Shown in pieces: positions 23,640 to 32,023 of a stretch of DNA of 64,000 nucleotides. The first letter of the stretch is position 1; each line of letters opens with the position of its first letter. A program made the translations under genes and the position numbers. The notes beneath the pieces were generated by a model. It was given only the letters and a program-made list of their open reading frames with translations. It did no database searches and was not told where the DNA came from. Source of the stretch: Mycobacterium sp. 852013-50091_SCH5140682 (GTDB lineage Bacteria; Actinomycetota; Actinomycetes; Mycobacteriales; Mycobacteriaceae); assembly GCF_001665685.1 (NCBI RefSeq), contig NZ_LZTB01000014.1:1-64000 (forward strand). Reading direction: 5' to 3'.

Positions 23640-24966
23640 CGCGGTCTCCTTCCGATCCGTCCCTGGGGATGGTGGCGACCACCCGTACCCCGCCGAGGCG
23701 GGACCGTTGCACGACGAAGGAGCCACCCCGCTCGCGGCACCGGGCCTGCATGTTGGCCAGTCCGCGATGGTGGCCGTCGACGTCCGTGCCGTCGGCCAGG
23801 CGCAGCATCAGCCGCATCTTGTCGGGGTCACCGGTGCCGTCGTCGGATATCGACAACGTGACGGTGGTGGGCCGGTACCGCAGCCGCACGATGGCCCTGG
23901 TGGCGTGCCCGTGCATGGCAGTGTTGAACAGGGCTTCGCCCGCCACCCGCAACAGCGCATGCTCTGCCGCACTGGGCAATTCGGTGGCAGCGCCCTCGAC
24001 CTTGAGGGTCACCCGGAGATCCTCGGGCATATGTACGGTCGCCAACTGTTCCAGCATCTCCGGCAGGGTAGACCGGCCCGCGTCGCCGGGCTGGTTGAGC
24101 GCGTAGATCGCTGACCGGAGCTGTTCGGTGGCCGAGCGGGTGAGGGTCTTGGCGGTGTCCAACCGTTCGACGAGATCGGGTGCCCCGGCCAGGGACTGAA
24201 TCTCGCTGCGGCACACCTCGATCTGCATGCCTGCCGAGAGCACCGTCTGTGCGACGCTGTCGTGCAGTTCGCGTGCGATGCGGTGCCGCTCGGAGTCGAG
24301 AACCTGATGGCGTTGTGCCGCACCGAGTTCCCGCTGAGTCGCCAGCAGTTCGGCGTTGCGGGCTTCGGACTGGGCCAGCAGCGCCTGCAAGCGCTGGAAC
24401 AGTTCGCAGTTGTGCAGCGCGACGGCGGTCTGGCTGGACAGGATCCGCATGACGGTCTCGTCGGTGCCGTCGAGCATGCGGTGGCTGGGCGTCCAGGCCG
24501 CGAACGCCCCGATCACGCCTCCGTCCAACTCGATCGGCACGTGCGCGTGGTGAGGTTCGATGACCGGTAGCCGGAACTGGGCCAACTGGCCACGCAGGAT
24601 GTCGTTGAGCCGGTTGAGCACCGCGTCGGGCAGGTGCGGCACCGGATGCTTTGCGCCGGAAAGCCCTTCGAACGAGTAGGCGTTACCGTCGGCGTCGAGG
24701 ATCAGGTGCCGCGGGCGCGCCCCGGGCAGCGCGCCGTCGGCCAGCGCCAGCAGCACCCATTCGGCACCGAGGTGCGTTCGGGCAGCCTCGGCCACCGCAC
24801 GGACCAGCTTCTCTGGGCCGTTCACGGTCTGTACCAACGCATGTGAGATCGTGTCGAGCGCCGCGATCACACGCTCGGTGCGCTGCGCGGCCACCCGGAA
24901 CTCGGAATAGAACGTGGACTTGCCCGAGCGTATGCCGGTGAGACGTTCCAGATCGGGCGCTCTCAC
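23629..24966 (-). CDS. mnoS: NarL-type sensor histidine kinase with GAF domain, MnoS
   Basis: 445 aa from GTG 24966, which overlaps the dehydrogenase stop as GTGA. It has no transmembrane segment. A GAF sensor domain fills about residues 35-190, followed by HisKA_3 with the phospho-acceptor His in HRIARELHDSVAQTV and a HATPase_c domain ending in HHRGLANMQARCRERGGSF. It should therefore sense a cytoplasmic signal, perhaps an alcohol, aldehyde or redox state. It is co-transcribed with the upstream dehydrogenase and with mnoR. Confidence 0.87.
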   Translation of the reverse strand: MRAPDLERLTGIRSGKSTFYSEFRVAAQRTERVIAALDTISHALVQTVNGPEKLVRAVAEAARTHLGAEWVLLALADGALPGARPRHLILDADGNAYSFEGLSGAKHPVPHLPDAVLNRLNDILRGQLAQFRLPVIEPHHAHVPIELDGGVIGAFAAWTPSHRMLDGTDETVMRILSSQTAVALHNCELFQRLQALLAQSEARNAELLATQRELGAAQRHQVLDSERHRIARELHDSVAQTVLSAGMQIEVCRSEIQSLAGAPDLVERLDTAKTLTRSATEQLRSAIYALNQPGDAGRSTLPEMLEQLATVHMPEDLRVTLKVEGAATELPSAAEHALLRVAGEALFNTAMHGHATRAIVRLRYRPTTVTLSISDDGTGDPDKMRLMLRLADGTDVDGHHRGLANMQARCRERGGSFVVQRSRLGGVRVVATIPRDGSEGDRDDG

Positions 24967-26192
24967 AGCGCCGCCCGGAAAAGTGCCCGCAGCGCCGCCT
25001 CGTCGGCGGGACGCGGATTGGTGGTGATGCACGCGTCAGCCATCGCGTTGTGCGCCAGCACCGGCACGTCCTCGTCCCGCACGCCCAGCTCGCCCAGGCC
25101 GCGCGGCACCCCGACCTGCCGGGCCAGTTCCTGTAACCGATCAGCAAGGGCCAGTGCGGATTCCCGTGCCGGGGCACGCTTGTCGGCGATGCCGAGGCAG
25201 GCCGCGATGGTGGCGAACGGCGCCGGGTCGGCCTCGGCGTTGAACCGTACGACGTGCGGCAGCAGCACGCCGTTGATCACGCCGTGCGGCAGATCCAGCA
25301 GTCCACCGACTTGATGGCTCATCGCATGTGCGGCACCGAGAATGGCGTTGGTGAAGGCCAACCCGGCCTCGAGGGCGGCCTGCGCCATGAGCACCCGCGC
25401 AGGCATCTCATTCGGACGTTCGATGGTGGACACCAGATTCTCGGTGACCATGACGACCGACCGCAGCGCGTGATGGTCGGTCAGCTGGTTGTGGCCCAGC
25501 GATACGAACGCCTCGATGCCGTGCGTGAGAGCATCCAAACCCGTTGCGGCATTGAGCCATTCCGGCATGGTGGTGAGCAACCGCGGGTCGATGACGGTGA
25601 TGTCGGGGACCAGGGCCCGGCCCAGGATGGTGATCTTGGTGTTGCGGGTGGTGTCGGTGACGATGCAGAACTGAGAGACGTCCGCGCCGGTGCCCGACGT
25701 CGACGGCAACACCACGAGCGGCGGAATGGGCATGGTGGCCTTGTCCACACCGGCGTAGTCGAGAATGTCGCCGCCATTGGCGGAGAGGATCGCGATGCCC
25801 TTGGCGGCGTCGATCACCGAGCCGCCGCCCAGCGCGATGAGGACGTCGCACCCGTGTTGGCGGTAGAACTCGTGCCCTGCGGTGATCTCGTGGTCCTTCG
25901 GATTGGGCGTCAGCGCGCTCCAGACCTGCGCCTCGACGCACTGTGCGCGCAGGTGCCCGACGAGTTCACGCACCCAGCCGGCCTCGATCAGCCCAGGGTC
26001 GGTGACCAGCAGCGGCCGCAACCCGCCGAGCCGCACAGCGGCGTGGGCCGCCTCGGCCATCGAGTCGATGCCGAACACGATCTCGGGCGCATGGAACTTC
26101 AACAGCCGGGTGGGCAGCCCGTCGGGTGTGGCCGTCGGAACGGCCATGGGCGTGATCTCCGCCTGTGCTATCACGTCGCACTCCCAAGTCAT
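24963..26192 (-). CDS. Iron-containing alcohol dehydrogenase (1,3-propanediol type)
   Basis: 409 aa, group III Fe-ADH (PF00465). The NAD(H) loop is IALGGGSVIDAAKG. The metal ligands lie in DALTHGIEAF and in AHAMSHQVGGLLDLPHG. Its place as first gene of the dehydrogenase-mnoS-mnoR operon matches the M. smegmatis diol dehydrogenase MSMEG_6239. In this family mycobacterial members keep nicotinamide tightly bound and hand electrons to mycofactocin. The upstream GGCCGAYCGGG site suggests autoregulation by MnoR. Confidence 0.85.
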   Translation of the reverse strand: MTWECDVIAQAEITPMAVPTATPDGLPTRLLKFHAPEIVFGIDSMAEAAHAAVRLGGLRPLLVTDPGLIEAGWVRELVGHLRAQCVEAQVWSALTPNPKDHEITAGHEFYRQHGCDVLIALGGGSVIDAAKGIAILSANGGDILDYAGVDKATMPIPPLVVLPSTSGTGADVSQFCIVTDTTRNTKITILGRALVPDITVIDPRLLTTMPEWLNAATGLDALTHGIEAFVSLGHNQLTDHHALRSVVMVTENLVSTIERPNEMPARVLMAQAALEAGLAFTNAILGAAHAMSHQVGGLLDLPHGVINGVLLPHVVRFNAEADPAPFATIAACLGIADKRAPARESALALADRLQELARQVGVPRGLGELGVRDEDVPVLAHNAMADACITTNPRPADEAALRALFRAAL

Positions 26193-26263
26193 GTGATCCA
26201 GGTAACACTGCCACCCTACGGCTCCTCTCGCCCGCCGCCAATGTGCAGGTGGGCAGCTGCCGA

Positions 26264-26281
26264 CCTGGCCGATCGGGCAGG
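26264..26281. promoter_or_regulatory. Palindromic GGCCGATCGGG site upstream of the diol dehydrogenase gene
   Basis: This 18-bp near-palindrome pairs in 8 of 9 positions around CGATCG. It contains GGCCGATCGGG (26267-26277) and lies 72-89 bp before the start at 26192. Its 13 bases CCGATCGGGCAGG recur exactly before mno at 30111-30123. Confidence 0.6.
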
Positions 26282-26288
26282 TAGGCGG

Positions 26289-27779
26289 TCAGGACAGGGC
26301 GTGCGCGAGCTCCCCGGCGTGCGCGCTGAGCGCGGCGGCGTCGCTGGCGACCACGACACGATCGCAGACCTGTGCGTACTGGGGCATCGCGCAGGTGGCC
26401 TGGTGCCAGTACCGCCGCGGTTCGGGCGTCACCCAGGCCAGCCGATGCACGCGGCGGCGCAGCGCGCGCAGCTGCTCCACACCGGCGGGCAGTCCGCCGC
26501 TGCGGCCGTCGCCGACGATCAGCACCGCGGTGCGGCGGTCGAGAGCGTCGGCCTGCCCGCGCATCATGTCGTCGAACACCTGCCCGTAGTCGCTGCTGGC
26601 GTCGAGGTCTAGCTGTGCTTCGGCGAGCACCGCGGCCAGCGCATCGTCGCCGCCGGTGCGCAGCAGGATGTCCGTCACGTCGACCGCGCGGTCGACGAAC
26701 GCCATCACGCGACAGCGATGCGCGCGCCGATGCATGGCCTGGGCCAGCCGCAAGGTGAACGCGGTGACGGGCCGCACGGACAGCGACACATCGGCGATCA
26801 CCAGCAACCGGATCCGGTCAGGCAGCGGGGTACGGGTCACGAGGTGGAACGGCACGCCGTCGGTTCGGAGTGCGGCCCGCGTCGTACGGCGCATGTCGAG
26901 CCGGCCGCGCCCGCGCTCACGGGGGCGTGGCCGCGGCGCACCCCGCATCCGGCGCAGCACCTCGTGGCAGGCCAGGTCTACGTCGACCGACAGCCCGGCA
27001 TCCGTTGCGGTATCTGGGTTTTCGGCTTCGGCGGTGAGCCCACAGCGGTCCGCCAGGGCAGCGACGAACCCCTCGACCGCCGCGCTCAGCTGGCCGAGCT
27101 GTTCGGCGGTCAACGGCTGTTCGCCCGCGTCGTCGCCGTAGGTGCGGCTCGGGTCGTAGGCGTCAAGCCAGGCCAGAATCGACTCGGGGTCATCCCAACT
27201 CAGCGCCCCGGCCACCACGGGAGCCACCACGTCTGCGAGATCTCCGGCCATGCTCGCCGACGCCCGATCCACTTCGACGGTGTAGCGGACACCGCGCCGG
27301 CCGGTGTCACTCTCGGCCGACACCGTCAGCTGGTTGTCGGCACCCGTGACGCTGTAGTCGTCGTCGTCCTTGTGCGGGTTGAATCCCTTGTCGGCGTCCG
27401 GGGTGTCGAAGTGGTCGCCGACCTCCGCGGCGCGTTCGTTGTATTCGGCGTAGCGCCCGATCTCCTGGTCCTCGCCGACGTCGAGTTGATCGGGCAGGCC
27501 CGAGCCGGTATGGGCACGGCTCGGGCCCGGGTCGTGACGCGCGATCTCCGCGGCGGCGAACAACGCGTCGAAGGCGCGGTCGAATCCTCGTTGTTCCCGG
27601 CCATATTTGGCGCACGTCGCCCGCAACGCGGCCCGCAGCGCGGGGAGGTCGCGGGCCCCGAGCAGGCCCAGCACCCGGCGTACCTCGATGACCTCGGCAG
27701 GTGACGCCGCCAGCCCTGCGCGGCGCAGCAGCGCACCGAACATCGCGGCGACGATGTCGAGCACACGCGAGGGCGTCAC
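26289..27779 (-). CDS. VWA-domain protein, CoxE-like
   Basis: 496 aa. The N-terminal half is helical and charged, with an acidic linker HKDDDDYSVTGAD. The C-terminal half is a von Willebrand A domain with the metal-ion-dependent adhesion site DVSLS, as in CoxE. Such proteins pair with MoxR ATPases to assemble or activate metalloenzymes. GTG 27779 overlaps the MoxR stop (GTGA), so the two are made together. Sitting between two iron-type alcohol dehydrogenase genes, the pair may mature or reactivate one of them; that role is inference. Confidence 0.85.
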   Translation of the reverse strand: MTPSRVLDIVAAMFGALLRRAGLAASPAEVIEVRRVLGLLGARDLPALRAALRATCAKYGREQRGFDRAFDALFAAAEIARHDPGPSRAHTGSGLPDQLDVGEDQEIGRYAEYNERAAEVGDHFDTPDADKGFNPHKDDDDYSVTGADNQLTVSAESDTGRRGVRYTVEVDRASASMAGDLADVVAPVVAGALSWDDPESILAWLDAYDPSRTYGDDAGEQPLTAEQLGQLSAAVEGFVAALADRCGLTAEAENPDTATDAGLSVDVDLACHEVLRRMRGAPRPRPRERGRGRLDMRRTTRAALRTDGVPFHLVTRTPLPDRIRLLVIADVSLSVRPVTAFTLRLAQAMHRRAHRCRVMAFVDRAVDVTDILLRTGGDDALAAVLAEAQLDLDASSDYGQVFDDMMRGQADALDRRTAVLIVGDGRSGGLPAGVEQLRALRRRVHRLAWVTPEPRRYWHQATCAMPQYAQVCDRVVVASDAAALSAHAGELAHALS

Positions 27780-28753
27780 GTCCTGCCGCCCCGCCCCCGG
27801 AACACCGAGGTGGTGGTGTTGGCCGGGCGCGATGCCACGGTGGCCCGTTGCAGTTCGGCATGCACCGGGCCCGGGGCGTCATCGAGGTGGCGCAGCGCGA
27901 TGTCACGGTCGCTGGTGAACTTCACCAGCGTCGACAGCAGAATCGATTGCGCCGCATCTGATGTCGTGTCACCGAGGATCGCTGCGGCGCGTGCGGCGTC
28001 GATCACCTCGGAGATCGACGGCGCCTTCCGCAGTGGCAGCTCACGCAGCGTGCGTGCGAGCTCGACCACGTCGGCCACCACGGCGGGTTCGACGCGCGGT
28101 GCCCGCACCCCGACGATTTCCCGTTCCCGTTGCGGCGTGGGGAAATCCAGGTGGTAGTGCAGGCAGCGACGCTTGAGCGCAGCCGAGAGCTCACGAGTGT
28201 CGTTGGACGTCAACACCACCCACGGCACCGTGCGGGCCACGAAGGTGCCGATCTCGGGGATGGTGACCTGACGTTCGGCCAGCACCTCGAGCAGCAGCGC
28301 CTCCATCGCCTCTTCGGTGCGGTCGACCTCGTCGATCAGCAGCACCACAGGTTGTTCGGAGAGCACAGATTCCAGCAGCGGGCGCACCGACAGGAAGGCC
28401 TCGGAGTAGATGTCGGTGGCGATCTCACCGGCATCGCTCGTCTGGTCGCGCATCATCTGCACGTGCAGCAGCTGTTTGGCGTAGTCCCATTCGTAGAGCA
28501 CCCGGTTGTCGTCGAGACCCTCGTAGCACTGCAGCCGGATCAGCCGGCGGCCGCCGGCGGCGGCCAGCGCCTTGGCCAGTTCCGTCTTCCCGACGCCCGC
28601 GGGCCCCTCCAGCAGCAGGGGCCGGTCCAGCGCTGTCGCCAGGTGGACCACCGTGGCCAGGTCGTCGTCGGCGATATAGTCCTGCTCCCGCAGCGCTTCG
28701 GAAAGCGCTGCGGGACCGGCGAATACGTCGACCTCGGACTCAGTAAGTGCCAT
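27776..28753 (-). CDS. MoxR-family AAA+ ATPase
   Basis: 325 aa from ATG 28753; ATG 28762 is 9 bp upstream and also possible. AAA_5/MoxR type: Walker A GPAGVGKTE, Walker B VVLLIDEVDR, sensor 1 WVVLTSND and an arginine finger region LKRRCLHY. It acts as a chaperone-like ATPase with the VWA partner encoded directly after it. The start lies inside the end of mno, so methanol dehydrogenase, ATPase and VWA protein form one operon. A maturation or repair role for Mno is the simplest reading. Confidence 0.87.
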   Translation of the reverse strand: MALTESEVDVFAGPAALSEALREQDYIADDDLATVVHLATALDRPLLLEGPAGVGKTELAKALAAAGGRRLIRLQCYEGLDDNRVLYEWDYAKQLLHVQMMRDQTSDAGEIATDIYSEAFLSVRPLLESVLSEQPVVLLIDEVDRTEEAMEALLLEVLAERQVTIPEIGTFVARTVPWVVLTSNDTRELSAALKRRCLHYHLDFPTPQREREIVGVRAPRVEPAVVADVVELARTLRELPLRKAPSISEVIDAARAAAILGDTTSDAAQSILLSTLVKFTSDRDIALRHLDDAPGPVHAELQRATVASRPANTTTSVFRGRGGRT

Positions 28754-30011
28754 TAATCGCATGGCCGACCACCGGGATCATCGATTCCACCGTCACCTCA
28801 CGCGGGTTGCCCGGCGTGCACCAGTCGCCCTGAATGTGTTCGGAGATGGCCAGTACGGACTTGTCGTCGCCCTTGATGACGTCGCCCCGGCCTGCGTACT
28901 TGCCGGTGTTCATCCGGTTCTTCTCGTACGAGTCGGTGCGGACCTGCGAGAAGTTGTCCGGGATGCCGACGTCCTGCGACAGCCGGATCGCGGCCTCGAC
29001 CGCTGCGTCGGCGGCCTGCACAGTGGTCATGTTGCGGGTGTCAACACCCATGGCGGTGGCCAATTGCGCGTACCGCTCGTAGCGGGCCGGCAGGTTGTAC
29101 TCCCACACCCGCGGCAATGCGATGGCATTGTTGAGGCCGTGGTGGCTGTCGAAGAACGCACTGACGGCGTGGCTGATCGAGTGCACGATGCCCAGCCCGC
29201 CGGAGTTGAACGCCTGCCCGGCGATGTACTGCGCGTTCATCATGCCTTCGCGAGCCTTGAGGTTGCGCGGCTCGAATACGGCCTCACGCAGGTTCTTGGC
29301 GACGAGTTCGACTGAGTACAAGGCATTTCCGAGCGATGGCGCGAAATCCAGCCGCGAGACGTATGGCTCACTGCCGTGCGCGAGAACGTCGAAGCCGCAG
29401 TACGCGGTGAAGTGCTGGGGGCAGGTGTAGTACAGCAGCGGGTCGTCGATGGCGAGGGTGACGATGGTCGCCTCGTCGAAACCGACCCATTTGTGCGGGT
29501 GCTCCATGTCCGAGGTGTCGGTGATGACGTAGGCCCAGGACGTCTCCGAACCCGTTCCAGCCGTGGTGGATACGGCGATGTGCGGCGGATTCTGCTTGTT
29601 GGTGGATTTGGCGAAACCCTCGAATTCGTTGATGTTGCGGCCGTCGTGGGCGATGACGACGCGCGCGCCCTTGGCCGCGTCATGGCTTGAGCCACCGCCG
29701 ATGGAGATGATGCTGTCGCATTTCTCCTGCTGATACAGCGCCGCGGCCTCCATGACGTTGTAGTCCTTGGGGTTGGACTCCACCTTGTCGTAGAGCACCA
29801 CCTCGACACCCTGATACTCGATCTTGCCGGTGAGCTCCTCGATGATGCCCGAGCCACGCAGGCCCGTCGTCATCAGCAGGGTGCGCTTGAAACCGAGGTT
29901 CTTGGCCTCGACGCCGATGATGTCGTGCGCGCCCACCCCGAGCAGGGCCCGTGGGAACGGGTGGAACTCCTTGATCGGAAAGTCCCAAATCTGGTTCAGC
30001 TCAATGGCCAT
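28740..30011 (-). CDS. mno: Methanol dehydrogenase (methanol:NDMA oxidoreductase), iron-type
   Basis: 423 aa from ATG 30011, preceded by AAGGAGG at the right distance. It has the Fe-ADH fold with the MDO signature N-terminus (ELNQIWDFPIKEFHPFPR), NAD loop SIGGGSSHDAAKG and metal-ligand regions DVLAHGSEPY and HSISHAVSAFFDSHHGLNN. It matches mycobacterial Mno (MSMEG_6242), a decameric enzyme with bound NADPH that oxidises methanol and other primary alcohols, using mycofactocin as electron acceptor. It heads the mno-moxR-vwa operon, and the GGCCGAYCGGG sites upstream suggest MnoR control. Confidence 0.93.
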   Translation of the reverse strand: MAIELNQIWDFPIKEFHPFPRALLGVGAHDIIGVEAKNLGFKRTLLMTTGLRGSGIIEELTGKIEYQGVEVVLYDKVESNPKDYNVMEAAALYQQEKCDSIISIGGGSSHDAAKGARVVIAHDGRNINEFEGFAKSTNKQNPPHIAVSTTAGTGSETSWAYVITDTSDMEHPHKWVGFDEATIVTLAIDDPLLYYTCPQHFTAYCGFDVLAHGSEPYVSRLDFAPSLGNALYSVELVAKNLREAVFEPRNLKAREGMMNAQYIAGQAFNSGGLGIVHSISHAVSAFFDSHHGLNNAIALPRVWEYNLPARYERYAQLATAMGVDTRNMTTVQAADAAVEAAIRLSQDVGIPDNFSQVRTDSYEKNRMNTGKYAGRGDVIKGDDKSVLAISEHIQGDWCTPGNPREVTVESMIPVVGHAINGTY

Positions 30012-30086
30012 CGGAAGCCTCCTTCTGTCGTGTGACACCACCGTGAACCTTGGTGGCGCGCGTCACAACGATTCGGAGGCACTACC

Positions 30087-30123
30087 GGCCGACCGGACCG
30101 CCAGAACTCTCCGATCGGGCAGG
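30087..30123. promoter_or_regulatory. Two GGCCGAYCGG-type sites upstream of mno
   Basis: GGCCGACCGG (30087-30096) and CCGATCGGGCAGG (30111-30123) lie 76-112 bp before the mno start, the same distance range as the matching sites before mftM and the diol dehydrogenase gene. They are proposed as MnoR boxes. Confidence 0.6.
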
Positions 30124-30140
30124 GGTGGCGTGGCGGCCTA

Positions 30141-30320
30141 TTGCCGGGAGTTGACCTGAACCGCGAGGAATTCGGTCCTCTGGGCGGCCACGATGTGCTT
30201 GATCATGGCAATTTGCGCGCCGATGTCACAGATGACCAGGCCGTTGCGCTACTGCAGGTAGAACACGCCGGCACCGAACTCGACGCAATCCTGGCCCGGC
30301 TCCAACTCGGCAATGGCTAA
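30141..30320 (+). pseudogene. Short open frame or gene remnant
   Basis: From TTG 30141 a 59-codon frame reads smoothly to TAA 30318-30320, including HDVLDHGNLRADVTDDQA and HAGTELDAILARLQLG. The composition (Asp, Leu, Glu, few Arg) is that of a soluble protein rather than a random GC-rich frame. No Shine-Dalgarno is seen and I recognise no family. It could be the tail of a lost gene. Confidence 0.3.
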
Positions 30321-30820
30321 CTCATGGCGAGATTTATCACCGCAGACATTCAGTCACTCGCCAGGCGCGCCGCAGCTTCGAGCGAATTTTGACGCGGTGG
30401 TTGATGGAAAACACTGGTGCCGACCATCGGTCCCGGTGGAGCATCACTGCGACTGGGCAGTTTGGCGCGCAAGCGTCGGCAAAGCGACTAGGTCCGGCGC
30501 AGCATCCGCCCGCGTCATGCCATAACTACGCCTATGCATATTTGCCATAATCGCGCAATAGCTACATGTAAATCAGGCTGACCGGCCATCCAGCCATCTT
30601 CACTGGATGTGGAGCGGGGAGCCACTGACCGAGCCTCAGCGTCAAACAATCCTGTTGAAGGCAACTCTTCGGACTCCGTTGGATACCGGACACACTCTTC
30701 CTGTACCGATACCGGCGGTACTAGCAAATAGGATGTGGTCACGCACACATGGACTGCCGAACATAGCCGAACATTGCTAGAGTCCCGCAAGATACTTGCA
30801 AATTCAAGATCGGGGCGGTC
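30321..30820. other. AT-richer non-coding region upstream of alkB
   Basis: No convincing gene is present. The base composition falls below that of its surroundings, especially at 30520-30600 (ATGCATATTTGCCATAATC). The last 100 bp before alkB should hold its promoter. I see no clear operator palindrome. The composition change marks the left edge of the alkB block. Confidence 0.45.
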
Positions 30821-32023
30821 ATGACAGCCAGCTTCGTAACGACTGGTTACAACACCGGCAACGCTGATATAGAGCGCGGCTGGCATGATCCGAAGCGCTA
30901 TCTGTGGCTCCTCGGCGCCACGGTCCCGTGCTTGGTGACGGTGTCCTGGCTGGCTGTGAAACTGACCGGTTTCGGCGGGTTCTGGTGGCTCGGACCGATT
31001 CTCACGTTCGTATTGATCCCACTGCTCGACTACGTCGTCGGGACCGACCGCAGCACCGCGCCCGATGACGTCTACATCGACCTCGACAGCGACCGCTGGT
31101 ATCGCTGGGCGACGTACCTCTACCTGCCTAATCAGTACCTGTCGCTGATCTTCGCGTGCTGGTTGTGGAGCGGTGGCGGCTGGGTTGTCCTGTCGTCGAT
31201 CGACCGCGCAGGACTACTGCTGACGGTAGGGATCGTCGGCGGTATCGGGATCAATGCCGCCCACGAGTTGGGGCACAGAAGCGCCCGCCTCGAACGACGG
31301 CTGAGCAAGATCGCGCTCGCCCAGACGTGTTACGGCCACTTCTTCGTCGAACACAACCGCGGTCACCACGTACGTGTCGCGACGCCGAACGATCCCGCTA
31401 GTTCGCTGATGGGCCAAAGCCTTTACCGCTTTATCCCGCGCTCGGTGACCGGCGGCCTTCGATCCGCGTGGGCGCTGGAGGCACGTCGATTCACGCGCCG
31501 CGGCAAGACACCGTGGACATCGAAGAACAATGTGCTCAACGCGTGGTTCGTGAGTTTCGTATTGTTTCTCGGGCTCGCCGTGTGGTTCGGGCCGGTGGTG
31601 CTTCCGATGCTCGTCGGCCAGGCGGCCGTCGGCATCTGCCTGCTCGAAGCCGTCAACTACCTCGAGCACTACGGATTGCGCCGCGAACGCCTGCCCAACG
31701 GCCGGTACGAACCCGTGTCCCCGCGGCACAGCTGGAACAGCAACACCCTGGTCGCCAACGTGTTCCTGTATCACCTACAGCGCCACTCCGATCATCACAC
31801 CAATCCCCAACGGCGCTATCAAACCCTGCGGGGTCTCGACGAGTCTCCTCAGTTGCCCAGCGGATACGGCACCATGTTCGTGCTGTCGTTGGTTCCCCCT
31901 CTGTGGCGTAAAGTCATGGATCCGAAGGTGATCGAGCACTATTCGGGGCATATCGAGTCGGCTGCGCTCGACCCACGGCACCGTGAACAGCTCATCCGCA
32001 GACACCAGACACGTGCCGCATGA
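30821..32023 (+). CDS. alkB: Alkane 1-monooxygenase AlkB
   Basis: 400 aa, integral-membrane di-iron hydroxylase (PF00487). The His boxes are complete: HELGHR, EHNRGHHVRVATPNDPASS and LQRHSDHHTNPQRRYQTLR, with the extra NYLEHYGL box. About six membrane segments surround them. It hydroxylates the end carbon of medium-chain alkanes and needs rubredoxin as electron donor, but no rubredoxin gene follows. Instead the stop overlaps the start of a GMC oxidoreductase gene (ATGA). The donor must be encoded elsewhere. Confidence 0.94.
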   Translation: MTASFVTTGYNTGNADIERGWHDPKRYLWLLGATVPCLVTVSWLAVKLTGFGGFWWLGPILTFVLIPLLDYVVGTDRSTAPDDVYIDLDSDRWYRWATYLYLPNQYLSLIFACWLWSGGGWVVLSSIDRAGLLLTVGIVGGIGINAAHELGHRSARLERRLSKIALAQTCYGHFFVEHNRGHHVRVATPNDPASSLMGQSLYRFIPRSVTGGLRSAWALEARRFTRRGKTPWTSKNNVLNAWFVSFVLFLGLAVWFGPVVLPMLVGQAAVGICLLEAVNYLEHYGLRRERLPNGRYEPVSPRHSWNSNTLVANVFLYHLQRHSDHHTNPQRRYQTLRGLDESPQLPSGYGTMFVLSLVPPLWRKVMDPKVIEHYSGHIESAALDPRHREQLIRRHQTRAA

